Shown here: piece after piece, positions 15,581 to 23,576 of the stretch
Numbering within the stretch: the first letter of the stretch is position 1
Layout of the letters: each line of letters opens with the position of its first letter
Source of the DNA: Lachnospiraceae bacterium
GTDB lineage: Bacteria; Bacillota; Clostridia; Lachnospirales; Lachnospiraceae
Direction: 5' to 3'
Length of the DNA: 34,245 nucleotides
Assembly: GCA_021200475.1 (NCBI GenBank)
Contig: JAJQGP010000090.1
Coordinates: forward strand, 1 to 34,245
The notes under the pieces: model-generated
The model's database searches: none
Seen by the model: the letters and a program-made list of their open reading frames with translations, nothing else
What the model was told of the DNA's origin: nothing
Made by a program: the position numbers and the translations under genes

Positions 15581-17197
15581 ATGCGTTTAAGTGAAGAAGG
15601 TTTAAAGAACAGCCAGGAGTGGCTGGATAAAGGTTATCAGCTGCCCAAATTTGACCGGGAAGCGGTGAAAGCGAAGACGAAGGAGACGCCGGAATGGATT
15701 CATTTCGGTGCGGGCAATATTTTCCGCGCATTTCAGGCAAATCTGCTGCAGGGTCTTTTAAATGACGGACAGTGCGGTACGGGTCTGATCGTGGCGGAAG
15801 GATTTGACTATGAGATTATTGAGAAAATGTATCTCCCGCATGACAGCTACAGCGTGCTGGCGACTCTGAAGGTAGACGGCACGGTAGAGAAGACTGTGGT
15901 GGGCAGTATTGTGGAGTCTCTGACCCTGGATCCGGACAATACGGCGGATTTTGCCCGGCTGAAGGAAATTTTTACCGCAGATTCGCTGAAGATGGCGAGC
16001 TTTACGATCACTGAGAAGGGGTACAGCCTTGTGAATGGCAAAGGTGAGACACTTCCGGCGGTCGAGGCGGATTTCAAAAACGGTCCGGAGCAGGCGACGA
16101 GCTATATTGGCAAAGTGGCGGCCCTTCTTTATACAAGATACCAGAGCGGGAAGAAGCCGGTCGCGATGGTGAGCATGGACAACTGTTCGCACAATGGCGA
16201 TAAGCTCTACGGCGCGATCAATACCTTTGCGCAGGAATGGGTAAAGAATGGCGTGGCAGAGGCCGGTTTTGCGGATTATATCAATGATAAGACAAAGGTC
16301 GGCTTCCCGTGGAGCATGATTGATAAGATCACTCCGCGCCCGGACGCGAATGTCGAGAAGATTCTTGCCGATGATGGACTGGAAGAGCTGGAGCCGGTGA
16401 TTACATCGAAAAAGACCTATGTGGCTCCGTTTGTAAACGCGGAGGAGTGCCAGTACCTCGTGGTTGAGGATGCATTCCCGAACGGAAAGATCAATCTTAC
16501 GCCGGGCGGTGTGATCTACACGACCCGTGAGAATGTAGACCGTGTTGAGAAAATGAAGGTCTGCACCTGCCTGAATCCGCTGCATACTTCGCTGGCGATT
16601 TACGGTTGCCTGCTGGGGTATGAGCGCATTTATGAAGAGATGCGTGATCCGGTTCTGAAAAAAATGGTGGAGACCATTGGCTACAAGGAAGGACTTCCGG
16701 TAGTGGTGAAACAGGATTTGCTCGATCCGGAACAGTTTATCGGCGAAGTGATTAATGTGCGTCTGCCGAATCCGTTTATGCCGGATACTCCGCAGCGGAT
16801 TGCGACCGATACCTCACAGAAGCTGGCGATTCGCTTCGGCGGTACGATTTCTGCGTACGCGGGTTCTGATACACTCGATGTGAAGGAGCTGAAGCTGATC
16901 CCGCTTGTGCTTGCCGGATGGCTCCGTTATCTGATGGCCATCGATGATTCCGGCGAGGAATTCGAGCTCAGTCCGGATCCGCAGCTTTCGGTTGTCTGCC
17001 CATATGTAAAGGATATTAAGCTTGGCGAGACGGATGGCGTGGAAGAGAAGGTGAAACCGATTCTGGAAAGAACGGATATCTTTGGCGTGGATCTCTATGA
17101 GATCGGCCTGGCGGATACGGTGATTGGCTATTTCTGTGAGCTCATTGCCGGCACCGGAGCGGTGAGAGCGACCCTGGAGAAATATGTGGGCTGCTGA
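15581..17197 (+). CDS. uxuB: Fructuronate reductase (mannonate oxidoreductase)
   Basis: This 538-residue NAD-dependent enzyme reduces D-fructuronate to D-mannonate. It belongs to the polyol (mannitol) dehydrogenase family: the nucleotide-binding FGAGNIFRAFQANLL follows a ~45-residue N-terminal arm, and the catalytic K-x5-N-x2-H is K326, N332 and H335 in KVCTCLNPLHTSL. AAAGGAAG (15566-15573) sets the ATG at 15581; the frame is open into the regulator gene upstream but has no ribosome site there. A tagaturonate-reductase role cannot be excluded, but the presence of uxuA argues for the fructuronate branch. Confidence 0.93.
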   Translation: MRLSEEGLKNSQEWLDKGYQLPKFDREAVKAKTKETPEWIHFGAGNIFRAFQANLLQGLLNDGQCGTGLIVAEGFDYEIIEKMYLPHDSYSVLATLKVDGTVEKTVVGSIVESLTLDPDNTADFARLKEIFTADSLKMASFTITEKGYSLVNGKGETLPAVEADFKNGPEQATSYIGKVAALLYTRYQSGKKPVAMVSMDNCSHNGDKLYGAINTFAQEWVKNGVAEAGFADYINDKTKVGFPWSMIDKITPRPDANVEKILADDGLEELEPVITSKKTYVAPFVNAEECQYLVVEDAFPNGKINLTPGGVIYTTRENVDRVEKMKVCTCLNPLHTSLAIYGCLLGYERIYEEMRDPVLKKMVETIGYKEGLPVVVKQDLLDPEQFIGEVINVRLPNPFMPDTPQRIATDTSQKLAIRFGGTISAYAGSDTLDVKELKLIPLVLAGWLRYLMAIDDSGEEFELSPDPQLSVVCPYVKDIKLGETDGVEEKVKPILERTDIFGVDLYEIGLADTVIGYFCELIAGTGAVRATLEKYVGC

Positions 17198-17266
17198 ACT
17201 GAAATGATGTCTCTTTTTCCGCTTGAATCACGGAATAAATAAAAGGAATTATCTGAGAAAAATAAG

Positions 17267-17287
17267 GTAACTGCTCAGAACAGTTAC
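17267..17287. repeat. Compact GTAACTG/CAGTTAC inverted repeat
   Basis: GTAACTG and CAGTTAC (7-bp perfect arms) enclose CTCAGAA. The repeat is related to those at 4940-4967 and 34066-34094, and also contains the GCTCAGAACAG core of the GTTCAGAACAGC family. It lies in the leader of the KDG kinase gene, 28 bp before its start. Confidence 0.55.
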
Positions 17288-17314
17288 AGGAATTTATGAG
17301 GAGGAAACAGTATC

Positions 17315-18412
17315 ATGGAGTTAGATTTAAGACCTGCTGGTGAGTGTAGATATGATGCGGTATCATTGGGAGAGGTTATGCTCCGTCTGGATCCGGGCGA
17401 GGGCCGGATCCGCACTGCGCGCTCGTTCCGTGCATGGGAAGGCGGCGGAGAGTATAATGTGGTGCGTGGCCTGCGCCGCTGCTTTGGCCTGCGTACGGGC
17501 GTGATCACGGCGTTTGCAGACAATGAAGTTGGAAAGCTGATGGAAGACTTTATCCTGCAGGGCGGGGTGGATACCTCTCTGATCAAATGGATGAAAACCG
17601 ACGGGATCGGTCGTGTCTGCCGCAACGGTCTGAACTTTACAGAGCGCGGCTTTGGCATCCGCGGCGCAGTTGGCTGCTCAGATCGGGCAAATACGGCTAT
17701 CTCCAAGGCGACCCCGGAGGATTTTGATTTTGATTATATCTTCGGCGAGCTCGGCGCGCGCTGGCTGCACACCGGCGGTATCTATGCGGCACTCTCTGAG
17801 CAGTCCTGCGAGACGGTCATTGCGGCGATTAAAACCGCTAAGAAATATGGTACCGTGGTTTCCTATGATCTGAATTATCGCCCGTCCATGTGGAGCGCAA
17901 TTGGCGGACAGGCAAAGGCGCAGGAAGTAAACAGGGAGATTGCGAAGTATGTTGATGTCATGATCGGAAACGAGGAGGATTTCACGGCTTGCCTTGGATT
18001 TGAGATCGAGGGCAATGACGCAAATCTGAAGGAGCTGAACATCGACGGTTACCGCAAGATGATCAATGAGGCGGCAAAGACCTATCCGAACTTTAAGGTA
18101 GTGGCGACGACTCTGAGAAAGGTAAAGACTGCGACAGTCAATGACTGGAGCGCGCTTTGCTGGGCGGATGGCGAGATTTATAAGGCGGCGGATTACAATG
18201 GCCTTGAGATCATGGACCGTGTGGGCGGCGGCGATTCGTTTGCGTCGGGCCTTGTATACGGCCTGATCACCGGCAAGGGCGCGGAAGCTGCGGTGAACTA
18301 TGGCGCTGCGCATGGCGCGCTGGCGATGACGACCCCTGGCGATACGACCATGGCAAGCCTGAAAGAGGTAGAAGGCATCATGTCCGGAGCAGGCGCGAGA
18401 GTGCAGAGATAA
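17315..18412 (+). CDS. kdgK: PfkB-family sugar kinase, probable 2-keto-3-deoxygluconate kinase
   Basis: This 365-residue kinase should phosphorylate KDG to KDPG, the last step here before aldol cleavage. PfkB features are the N-terminal SLGEVMLRLDPGEG, the sugar-site GGGEYNVV, the conserved SYDLNYRP, GNEEDF, and the C-terminal DRVGGGDSFASG with catalytic D307. The usual GAGD is here GGGD. It is longer than typical KdgK (about 310-340). GAGGAGG at 17298-17304 precedes the start. It shares a transcript with the HIT gene 15 bp downstream. No KDPG aldolase gene is present in the window. Confidence 0.88.
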   Translation: MELDLRPAGECRYDAVSLGEVMLRLDPGEGRIRTARSFRAWEGGGEYNVVRGLRRCFGLRTGVITAFADNEVGKLMEDFILQGGVDTSLIKWMKTDGIGRVCRNGLNFTERGFGIRGAVGCSDRANTAISKATPEDFDFDYIFGELGARWLHTGGIYAALSEQSCETVIAAIKTAKKYGTVVSYDLNYRPSMWSAIGGQAKAQEVNREIAKYVDVMIGNEEDFTACLGFEIEGNDANLKELNIDGYRKMINEAAKTYPNFKVVATTLRKVKTATVNDWSALCWADGEIYKAADYNGLEIMDRVGGGDSFASGLVYGLITGKGAEAAVNYGAAHGALAMTTPGDTTMASLKEVEGIMSGAGARVQR

Positions 18413-18427
18413 AGCAGGAGGTCAGAC

Positions 18428-18847
18428 ATGATTGATCAGACATGTGGTTATTGCGTGGGCGGCGAGCCGCTTGCGAAATTCGGAATTAAAATCTGTGACC
18501 TGGACGTAAGCCAGCTCATTTTATTCAAAGAACAGAGCAAGCCGGGACGGTGTATTGTGGCTTACAAAGATCACGTCAGTGAGCTGGTTGATATCAGCGA
18601 GGAGGAGCGGAACCGCTTTTTCGCGGATGTGGCGAAAGCGGCAAAAGCCCTGCATAAAGCGTTTTCGCCGGATAAGGTGAATTATGGCGCATATGGTGAT
18701 ACCGGCTGTCATCTGCATATGCATCTCGTCCCGAAGTACAAGGGCGGAGACGAGTGGGGCGGCGTTTTCCAGATGAACCCGGACAAAGTCTATTTAACAG
18801 ATACAGAATATGCGGAAATGATTGAAAAAATCAAGGCATGCCTGTAA
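18428..18847 (+). CDS. HIT family (histidine triad) nucleotide hydrolase
   Basis: This 139-residue protein has the histidine triad HLHMHLVPKY near residue 99, preceded by NYGAYGDTGC. HIT proteins hydrolyse or transfer nucleotide phosphoramidates and adenylates. The N-terminal CGYC pair could bind zinc. It begins 15 bp after the KDG kinase stop with AGCAGGAGG just upstream, so it is probably the last gene of the hexuronate operon. Why it is there is unclear. A strong terminator follows. Confidence 0.92.
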   Translation: MIDQTCGYCVGGEPLAKFGIKICDLDVSQLILFKEQSKPGRCIVAYKDHVSELVDISEEERNRFFADVAKAAKALHKAFSPDKVNYGAYGDTGCHLHMHLVPKYKGGDEWGGVFQMNPDKVYLTDTEYAEMIEKIKACL

Positions 18848-18851
18848 CAGG

Positions 18852-18899
18852 AAAAATCCCGTAAGCACTGGTTTATATATCAGTCTTGCGGGATTTTTT
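18852..18899 (+). terminator. Intrinsic terminator of the hexuronate operon
   Basis: A 14-bp stem (18852-18865 with 18885-18898, one G-T pair), extended by ACTG/CAGT, ends in TTTTTT. It begins five bases after the HIT stop codon. Confidence 0.9.
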
Positions 18900-19003
18900 G
18901 CGGGAAAATAGTAGCCATTTGTATCAGATGTGGTATGATAGAAATACACAGGATAACGTTTGCGCTTGTGCAAAGCGCGGAATGGACAGGGCAGCGGCGT
19001 TAC

Positions 19004-19168
19004 TGGTCACAACCCGACCACGCACTTGCTGCGTGGTCAGGGTTGAAAACGTAGAGGAAGTAGCATCCGGCCCATCGCGTAAGCGATTTCAATTGGCCGG
19101 ATGCCGTTATAGGTCACACCTGTAGTGGTTAAGGTAAGGTAAATCTGGTCAGGGTGTGACCTGTAACG
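19004..19168. repeat. Cluster of hairpin repeats upstream of the 94-residue gene
   Basis: Three inverted repeats lie in a row. The first is GACCACGCA/TGCGTGGTC near 19016-19042, whose relative lies near 19549-19567. The second is GCATCCGGCC with its complement near 19067-19104. The third is GTTATAGGTCACACC (19106-19120) paired with 19153-19167. The last matches 8325-8348. The 18848-19198 gap contains no gene I can support. Confidence 0.6.
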
Positions 19169-19198
19169 CAGCGGCACGATGCCGGGAAAGGATAGAAC

Positions 19199-19483
19199 AT
19201 GAGCCACGAGGAACTATGGAAGGTTTTGGAAACGCATCAGGGAGAGCTTTTTTATACGGTAAAGGGACTTCCTTTCCATTATACGGTAAAAGGCGGAGAG
19301 CTGTTTGTAGACCGGCGTGAAAAATCCATCACGCGTGCTACCATTGTGAAAGCGTATGACCGGATCTGTGAGATGCCGGAAGAAATCACAGGGCCTAAAA
19401 AACTGAATGCCTTTGGAGCACCTTATATCTGGGCGGTTTTCCGGGAGCTGAAGCTCTTCCCGGACCAGACGGATGCCGGATGA
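19199..19483 (+). CDS. Small conserved-looking protein of unknown function
   Basis: This 94-residue soluble protein has no signal peptide or membrane helix. It contains GELFYTVKGLPFHYTVKGGELFVDRREKSITRATI, a two-strand repeat-like segment (YTVKG occurs twice, about residues 19 and 28), then a helix and a proline-rich end. I do not recognise a domain. AAAGGA at 19187-19192 is a plausible ribosome site. GACCACGCA hairpin repeats lie on both sides of it. Confidence 0.65.
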   Translation: MSHEELWKVLETHQGELFYTVKGLPFHYTVKGGELFVDRREKSITRATIVKAYDRICEMPEEITGPKKLNAFGAPYIWAVFRELKLFPDQTDAG

Positions 19484-19527
19484 ATAAAACGTATTTTTAC
19501 CAGAAATATTACATGTGAATTGCTGTT

Positions 19528-19572
19528 ACTGTTCACGCCCCCGACCACGCACCTGTTGCGTGGTCAGGGACA
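19528..19572. repeat. GACCACGCA hairpin repeat, second copy
   Basis: CCCGACCACGCA and TGCGTGGTCAGGG form a stem with a short loop and one unpaired A, as in the copy near 19013-19047. CAAAAAAG follows, so it could weakly terminate the 94-residue gene. Confidence 0.55.
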
Positions 19573-19585
19573 AAAAAGAATCCGG

Positions 19586-19614
19586 TTGCCATATGATGCG
19601 GAATCATGTAAAAT
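19586..19614 (+). promoter_or_regulatory. Probable promoter of thyX
   Basis: TTGCCA (19586-19591) and TAAAAT (19609-19614) are separated by 17 bp. The leader contains a GTTCAGAACAGC repeat at 19625-19636 before the ribosome site. Confidence 0.55.
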
Positions 19615-19692
19615 AGGAATAACAGTTCAGAACAGCATCGAAATGAAATAGGAATCATTGTTCCTGTTTATTGATCGGAAATGGAGGAGAAT

Positions 19693-20349
19693 ATGATTAC
19701 GGTAAAGCCGGAAGTGGAGATTCTGGATATGGCGGATTACCAGGCGATCCTTGCGAAGATTGAGCGGATCGGAAGAGTGTGTTATAAAAGTGAGGACAGG
19801 ATCGGTGAGGGAACTGCGGAAAAGTTTATTGCCGGGATTATAAAAAGCGGGCATGAGTCTGTCATTGAGCACGAGAGCGTGACGGTGAAGGTGACCTGCG
19901 ACCGCGGTGTGACGCATGAGATTGTGCGGCATCGCATAGCGAGCTATTCGCAGGAAAGTACGCGGTACTGCAATTACTCAAAAGATAAATTTGGAAATCA
20001 GATTTCTGTGATTGATATCGCGTCCGGGTTTCATTATGACCTGAGCAGCCCCGCAGACCGCAGAAAATACGAGATCTGGACTGCCGCGATGGAGAGTGCG
20101 GAGAAGTACTATTTTGAAATGCTCGAGGCGGGAGCGTCTGCCCAGGAGGCGCGGTCGATTCTGCCGAATTCCCTGAAGACGGAGATCGTGATGACGATGA
20201 ATCTGCGTGAGTGGAGACACTTTCTGAAGCTGCGCCTTTCAGGAGGCGCACACCCGCAGATTCGCGAGATTTCACAGCAGATTCTGGAGGTTTTTCAGCA
20301 GAATTTACCGGTATTTTTCGGGGACATTCAAGTTCCTCTTGAAAAATAA
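19693..20349 (+). CDS. thyX: Flavin-dependent thymidylate synthase
   Basis: This 218-residue enzyme makes dTMP from dUMP using FAD and methylenetetrahydrofolate. The ThyX motif is present as R79-H80-R81 with S89 in RHRIASYSQESTRY. GAHPQIREI occurs near the C-terminus. An ATG at 19681 is in frame, but GGAGGAGA (19683-19690) begins inside it, so the true start is the ATG at 19693. Length is typical. Its stop codon lies between the -35 and -10 of the next promoter. Confidence 0.96.
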   Translation: MITVKPEVEILDMADYQAILAKIERIGRVCYKSEDRIGEGTAEKFIAGIIKSGHESVIEHESVTVKVTCDRGVTHEIVRHRIASYSQESTRYCNYSKDKFGNQISVIDIASGFHYDLSSPADRRKYEIWTAAMESAEKYYFEMLEAGASAQEARSILPNSLKTEIVMTMNLREWRHFLKLRLSGGAHPQIREISQQILEVFQQNLPVFFGDIQVPLEK

Positions 20350-20367
20350 ACTTATTCAGTGTATACT
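20339..20367 (+). promoter_or_regulatory. Promoter of the CpsB-type phosphatase gene
   Basis: TTGAAA (20339-20344) and TATACT (20362-20367) are 17 bp apart. The -35 overlaps the last codons of thyX. About 110 nt of leader would precede the start at 20484. Confidence 0.65.
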
Positions 20368-20483
20368 CATTTATAATTGTGTGTAAAAAAGTGAGAGAGG
20401 GAACGTTGGCGTGTAATATGGCGGTGTGGGGGCAGATGTTATTGTCAGCCATATATGGAACTGTAGGGATATGAAAGGGTAAC

Positions 20484-21212
20484 ATGGAGGGAATTTATGA
20501 CATTCACTGCCACATTCTTCCAGGTGTAGACGACGGGTCAAAATCGATCGAGGAGACCCGTGAATTGCTTCGCCGGGAGTATGAGGATGGTGTGAGGACG
20601 ATTATTGTCACACCTCATTATCGGCTGGAGATGTTTGAACCTGAGCTGCCGCGCATATACCGTGCTTTTTGGGTGGCATGTGATGAAGCTGCAGCGATTG
20701 CACCGGATCTGAAGCTGTATATGGGATGTGAGTTTCATGCAAATATGGAAATGGTGGAGACGCTAAAATCCGGCGGAAGGCCGACGATGGCGGGCAGCAG
20801 GTTTGTCCTGACGGAATTCCGGGAAAGCACTCCGTTTTCTTATATAAAGGAACGCATACTGGCGCTGCGGTCCGCCGGATACCGACCGATCGTTGCACAT
20901 GCGGAACGGTACGACTGTATACGTAAATCGATAGAACACGCGGAAGAAATTACGGATATGGGTGCCCGGATTCAGATCAATGCGGGAAGCCTTCTGGGAG
21001 ATACAGGATATATGATCCGGCAGTATTGCAGGGAATTGATTGAGGAGGATCTGGTGTGGTATGTTGCGTCGGACGCGCATAATCTCAAGGATCGAAAACC
21101 TAATCTGGGAAAATGTGCGGACTGGCTGGAAAAGAAATACGGTTATGGATACACGAAAAGACTTTTGATCGATCATCCGGCGGACATTATCCGGGGCGGT
21201 GTGAAAAAATAA
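20484..21212 (+). CDS. CpsB/YwqE-type PHP-domain tyrosine-protein phosphatase
   Basis: This 242-residue metal-dependent phosphatase would remove phosphate from a bacterial tyrosine kinase that regulates polysaccharide export. The PHP motif is IYDIHCHILPGVDDGS (D6, H8, H10). Later metal-site segments are TPHY, GCEFH, AHAERY and SDAHN. Length matches the family (about 240-255). GAAAGGG precedes the start. No tyrosine kinase or capsule gene is visible here; instead it is coupled to a secreted Ig-like protein 14 bp downstream. Confidence 0.93.
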   Translation: MEGIYDIHCHILPGVDDGSKSIEETRELLRREYEDGVRTIIVTPHYRLEMFEPELPRIYRAFWVACDEAAAIAPDLKLYMGCEFHANMEMVETLKSGGRPTMAGSRFVLTEFRESTPFSYIKERILALRSAGYRPIVAHAERYDCIRKSIEHAEEITDMGARIQINAGSLLGDTGYMIRQYCRELIEEDLVWYVASDAHNLKDRKPNLGKCADWLEKKYGYGYTKRLLIDHPADIIRGGVKK

Positions 21213-21226
21213 GGGGGATATAAAGG

Positions 21227-22039
21227 ATGAAAAAACTGCTTGTATTTGCGATTGCCCTGTGCTTTGCTGCGGGTGTGGGAGTGATTTATCTGCGTGTTTC
21301 GGAAGATCATACGGCACCGGAGATTTCTTACTCGGATTCGATCGTTTACTCGGATGGGATGACTACCGAGGAGCTGCTGGAGGGCGTGATCGCGACCGAT
21401 GATGAGGACGGGGATGTGTCGGACAGTCTGACAGTAGAACGTGTGGTTACAAACAGTGAAGAAGCGAAGGCGACCGTGATTTATGTAGCGAAGGACAGCC
21501 ATAATAATATTGCAAAGGTTACCAGAGTGATTGATTATGATATAGAAGAGACCGAGACCGAGTCGGAGACAGAGAAGCCGGAGACGGAGGCAGTGAAGAC
21601 AGCTGCGGTTCAGAGTGAAGCGGATACGGAAGAAGAGGAAACGGATACAGATATAGAGATAGAGAACGCTGCGGATACGGATACAGATACGGCTGAAGCT
21701 CCGGATACGGCGGAGACGACGGCATCTCAGGCTGAGTCTGAACAGACACAGGTGCAGACGGAGAGTGAGGAAGAGCTCGCCGCGGATGCACCGAGGATCA
21801 CACTGAAGCAGAGCCGGGTGACGATTCAGGTCGGCGACACGTTTGAGCCGACGGATTATGTGGATTCGATCACGGATGATTATGACAACAAATATACGCT
21901 CTGGCGGCGGATTCAGGTAGAGGGAAATTATGATACCAGTATTGCCGGGATTTATCAGCTGGTTTATTACGTGACGGATACGTCCGGAAACAGCTCAAAC
22001 CGCGCCACACTTCTGCTGATTGTGGAAGAAGAAGAATAA
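21227..22039 (+). CDS. Secreted or anchored protein with two Ig-like (DUF5011-type) domains and an acidic linker
   Basis: This 270-residue protein starts with a hydrophobic helix (residues 3-22), either a signal peptide or anchor. The first Ig-like domain (about 30-105) contains ATDDEDGDVSDSL and YVAKDSHNNIAKV. A linker (about 108-188) is almost all Glu, Asp, Thr, Ala and Ser. The second domain (about 190-268) contains QVGDTFEPTDYV and YYVTDTSGNSSN, the usual DUF5011 ending. No sortase motif or cysteine anchor was seen. AAGGGGG precedes the start. It is co-transcribed with the CpsB-type phosphatase. A cell-envelope role is likely but unknown. Confidence 0.8.
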   Translation: MKKLLVFAIALCFAAGVGVIYLRVSEDHTAPEISYSDSIVYSDGMTTEELLEGVIATDDEDGDVSDSLTVERVVTNSEEAKATVIYVAKDSHNNIAKVTRVIDYDIEETETESETEKPETEAVKTAAVQSEADTEEEETDTDIEIENAADTDTDTAEAPDTAETTASQAESEQTQVQTESEEELAADAPRITLKQSRVTIQVGDTFEPTDYVDSITDDYDNKYTLWRRIQVEGNYDTSIAGIYQLVYYVTDTSGNSSNRATLLLIVEEEE

Positions 22040-22115
22040 TGCGGGCTGACATGATAAAATGGGCAGCTGAGACCAGACCTGACCAGCCCTGATGGGAAAA
22101 TTTCTTAATTTTGGA

Positions 22116-22144
22116 TTGATAGAACCGCGAATGTGTAGTATACT
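22116..22144 (+). promoter_or_regulatory. Promoter of fructose-bisphosphate aldolase
   Basis: TTGATA (22116-22121) and TATACT (22139-22144) are 17 bp apart. A GAACA(4 nt)TGTTC hairpin (22161-22174) in the leader is part of an inverted GTTCAGAACAGC repeat (22168-22179). Confidence 0.7.
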
Positions 22145-22215
22145 GAACCTGATTTACAGAGAACATCGCTGTTCTGAACTGTTAATAAATCATTTACAAA
22201 GAGAGGTTGAATAGT

Positions 22216-23184
22216 ATGGCATTAGTTACAAGTACCGAAATGTTCAAAAAGGCTTATGAAGGCGGCTATGCGATTGGCGCTTTCAATGTAAACAACATGG
22301 AGATCGTACAGGCGATCACAGAAGCAGCGGCTGAGCTGCATTCTCCGGTTATTCTGCAGGCTTCCGCGGGTGCGAGAAAGTACGCAAACCCGACCTATCT
22401 GAAGAAGCTTGTTGAAGCTGCTGTTATTGAGTGCCCGGATATTCCGATCGTTATGCATCTGGATCATGGTCCTGACTTTGAGACCTGCAAGTCCTGTGTA
22501 GACGGCGGATTTACCTCTGTTATGATCGATGCTTCCAAGTATTCTTTCGAGGAGAACATCGAGATTACGAAGAAGGTAGTTGAGTATGCGCATGATCACG
22601 GCGTAGTAGTAGAGGCTGAGCTTGGAAAGCTGGCAGGCATTGAGGATGATGTAAACGTATCCGCTGAGGATTCTTCCTATACACAGCCGGACGAAGTAGA
22701 AGAGTTCGTTACCAGAACTGGTGTTGACTCTCTGGCGATCGCGATCGGTACCAGCCATGGCGCGTTTAAGTTCACTCCGGAACAGTGCACACGCAATGAG
22801 GAAGGCATTCTTCTTCCGCCGCCTCTCCGTTTTGACATTCTTGAAGAGGTATCAAAGAGACTGCCAGGCTTCCCGATCGTGCTGCATGGCGCTTCTTCCG
22901 TACCGCAGGAGTATGTGAAGATTATCAATGCGAACGGCGGTGCTCTGAAGGATGCGATCGGTGTTCCGGAGGATCAGCTGCGTCAGGCTGCGAGATCTGC
23001 TGTCTGCAAGATCAACATCGACTCTGACCTTCGCCTTGGTCTGACTGCCGGCTGCCGTCAGGTATTCTTCGAGCATCCGGAGTACTTCGATCCGAGACAG
23101 TATCTGACTGTTGGCCGTGCGAATGTAAAGGCAGTTGTGGCTCACAAGATTAAGACTGTGCTTGGCAGCGAAGGCAAGGCCTGA
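22216..23184 (+). CDS. fba: Class II fructose-1,6-bisphosphate aldolase
   Basis: This 322-residue zinc enzyme interconverts fructose-1,6-bisphosphate with two triose phosphates. Visible motifs are FNVNNMEIVQAI, the MHLDHG segment with catalytic D83 and zinc ligand H84, EAELGKLAGIEDDV, IAIGTSHGAFKF, and VLHGASS. The ATG at 22216 with GAGAGG (22201-22206) is preferred over the in-frame TTG at 22207. Length is normal for the family. It has its own promoter and no obvious operon partner. Confidence 0.95.
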   Translation: MALVTSTEMFKKAYEGGYAIGAFNVNNMEIVQAITEAAAELHSPVILQASAGARKYANPTYLKKLVEAAVIECPDIPIVMHLDHGPDFETCKSCVDGGFTSVMIDASKYSFEENIEITKKVVEYAHDHGVVVEAELGKLAGIEDDVNVSAEDSSYTQPDEVEEFVTRTGVDSLAIAIGTSHGAFKFTPEQCTRNEEGILLPPPLRFDILEEVSKRLPGFPIVLHGASSVPQEYVKIINANGGALKDAIGVPEDQLRQAARSAVCKINIDSDLRLGLTAGCRQVFFEHPEYFDPRQYLTVGRANVKAVVAHKIKTVLGSEGKA

Positions 23185-23576
23185 GACCTATGTAGTTCTA
23201 TACAGGTGTGAAGGACGGGTAAAGCCGAAAAAGCTGCCGATGGCCTGCGGTTCTGATCGTTATATTTACACAATGAGCAGGGCAGTATGCCGCGGCAATT
23301 CGTAAAAAATATGGAAATATCACAATTTACCGAAATTTCCACTTGATTTTTACAGAAGAATAGAGTATTTTAGAAACAGGTGACGAGGGCGTTCCATAAT
23401 GAAGATCATGGAATGCCCTTATTTCATTACAACGGTTTAGCAGCCCATCGGGTCTCAGACACAGGATGCGTAAGCGGCATATCGTCTGCAGGGCAGACGG
23501 CGTGAAACGCAGGTGTGTGGCCGGGTTGCGGCCAGTAACGAGAAGCTGCTTACTTATGTAAAAAGAGGAGGATATT
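23185..23576. promoter_or_regulatory. Leader and control region of glnN
   Basis: No gene lies here. A possible promoter is TTGATT (23343-23348) with TATTTT (23366-23371), 17 bp spacing. Just after it an 11-bp stem, GGGCGTTCCAT with ATGGAATGCCC (23387-23397 and 23408-23418), is followed by TTATTT and may attenuate transcription. A dispersed repeat with CGTCTGC/GCAGACG fills 23442-23513. No known riboswitch was recognised. Confidence 0.5.
23442..23513. repeat. GCGGCATAT/CTGC dispersed repeat in the glnN leader
   Basis: GCCCATCGG, CAGACA, GATGCG and GCATAT are followed by a CTGC(3 nt)GCAG hairpin. The same order is seen at 25773-25849, and in shorter form at 12081-12134. Confidence 0.7.

Noticed and set aside
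18886..19125. 79-codon plus-strand ORF after the HIT gene
   Set aside because: It starts inside the terminator hairpin and runs through three inverted repeats. Its composition is Arg/Cys-rich and it has no ribosome site.
23372..23576. Known riboswitch in the long glnN leader
   Set aside because: No conserved core of a known glutamine or other riboswitch was recognised. The structure is accounted for by one attenuator-like stem and a dispersed repeat.
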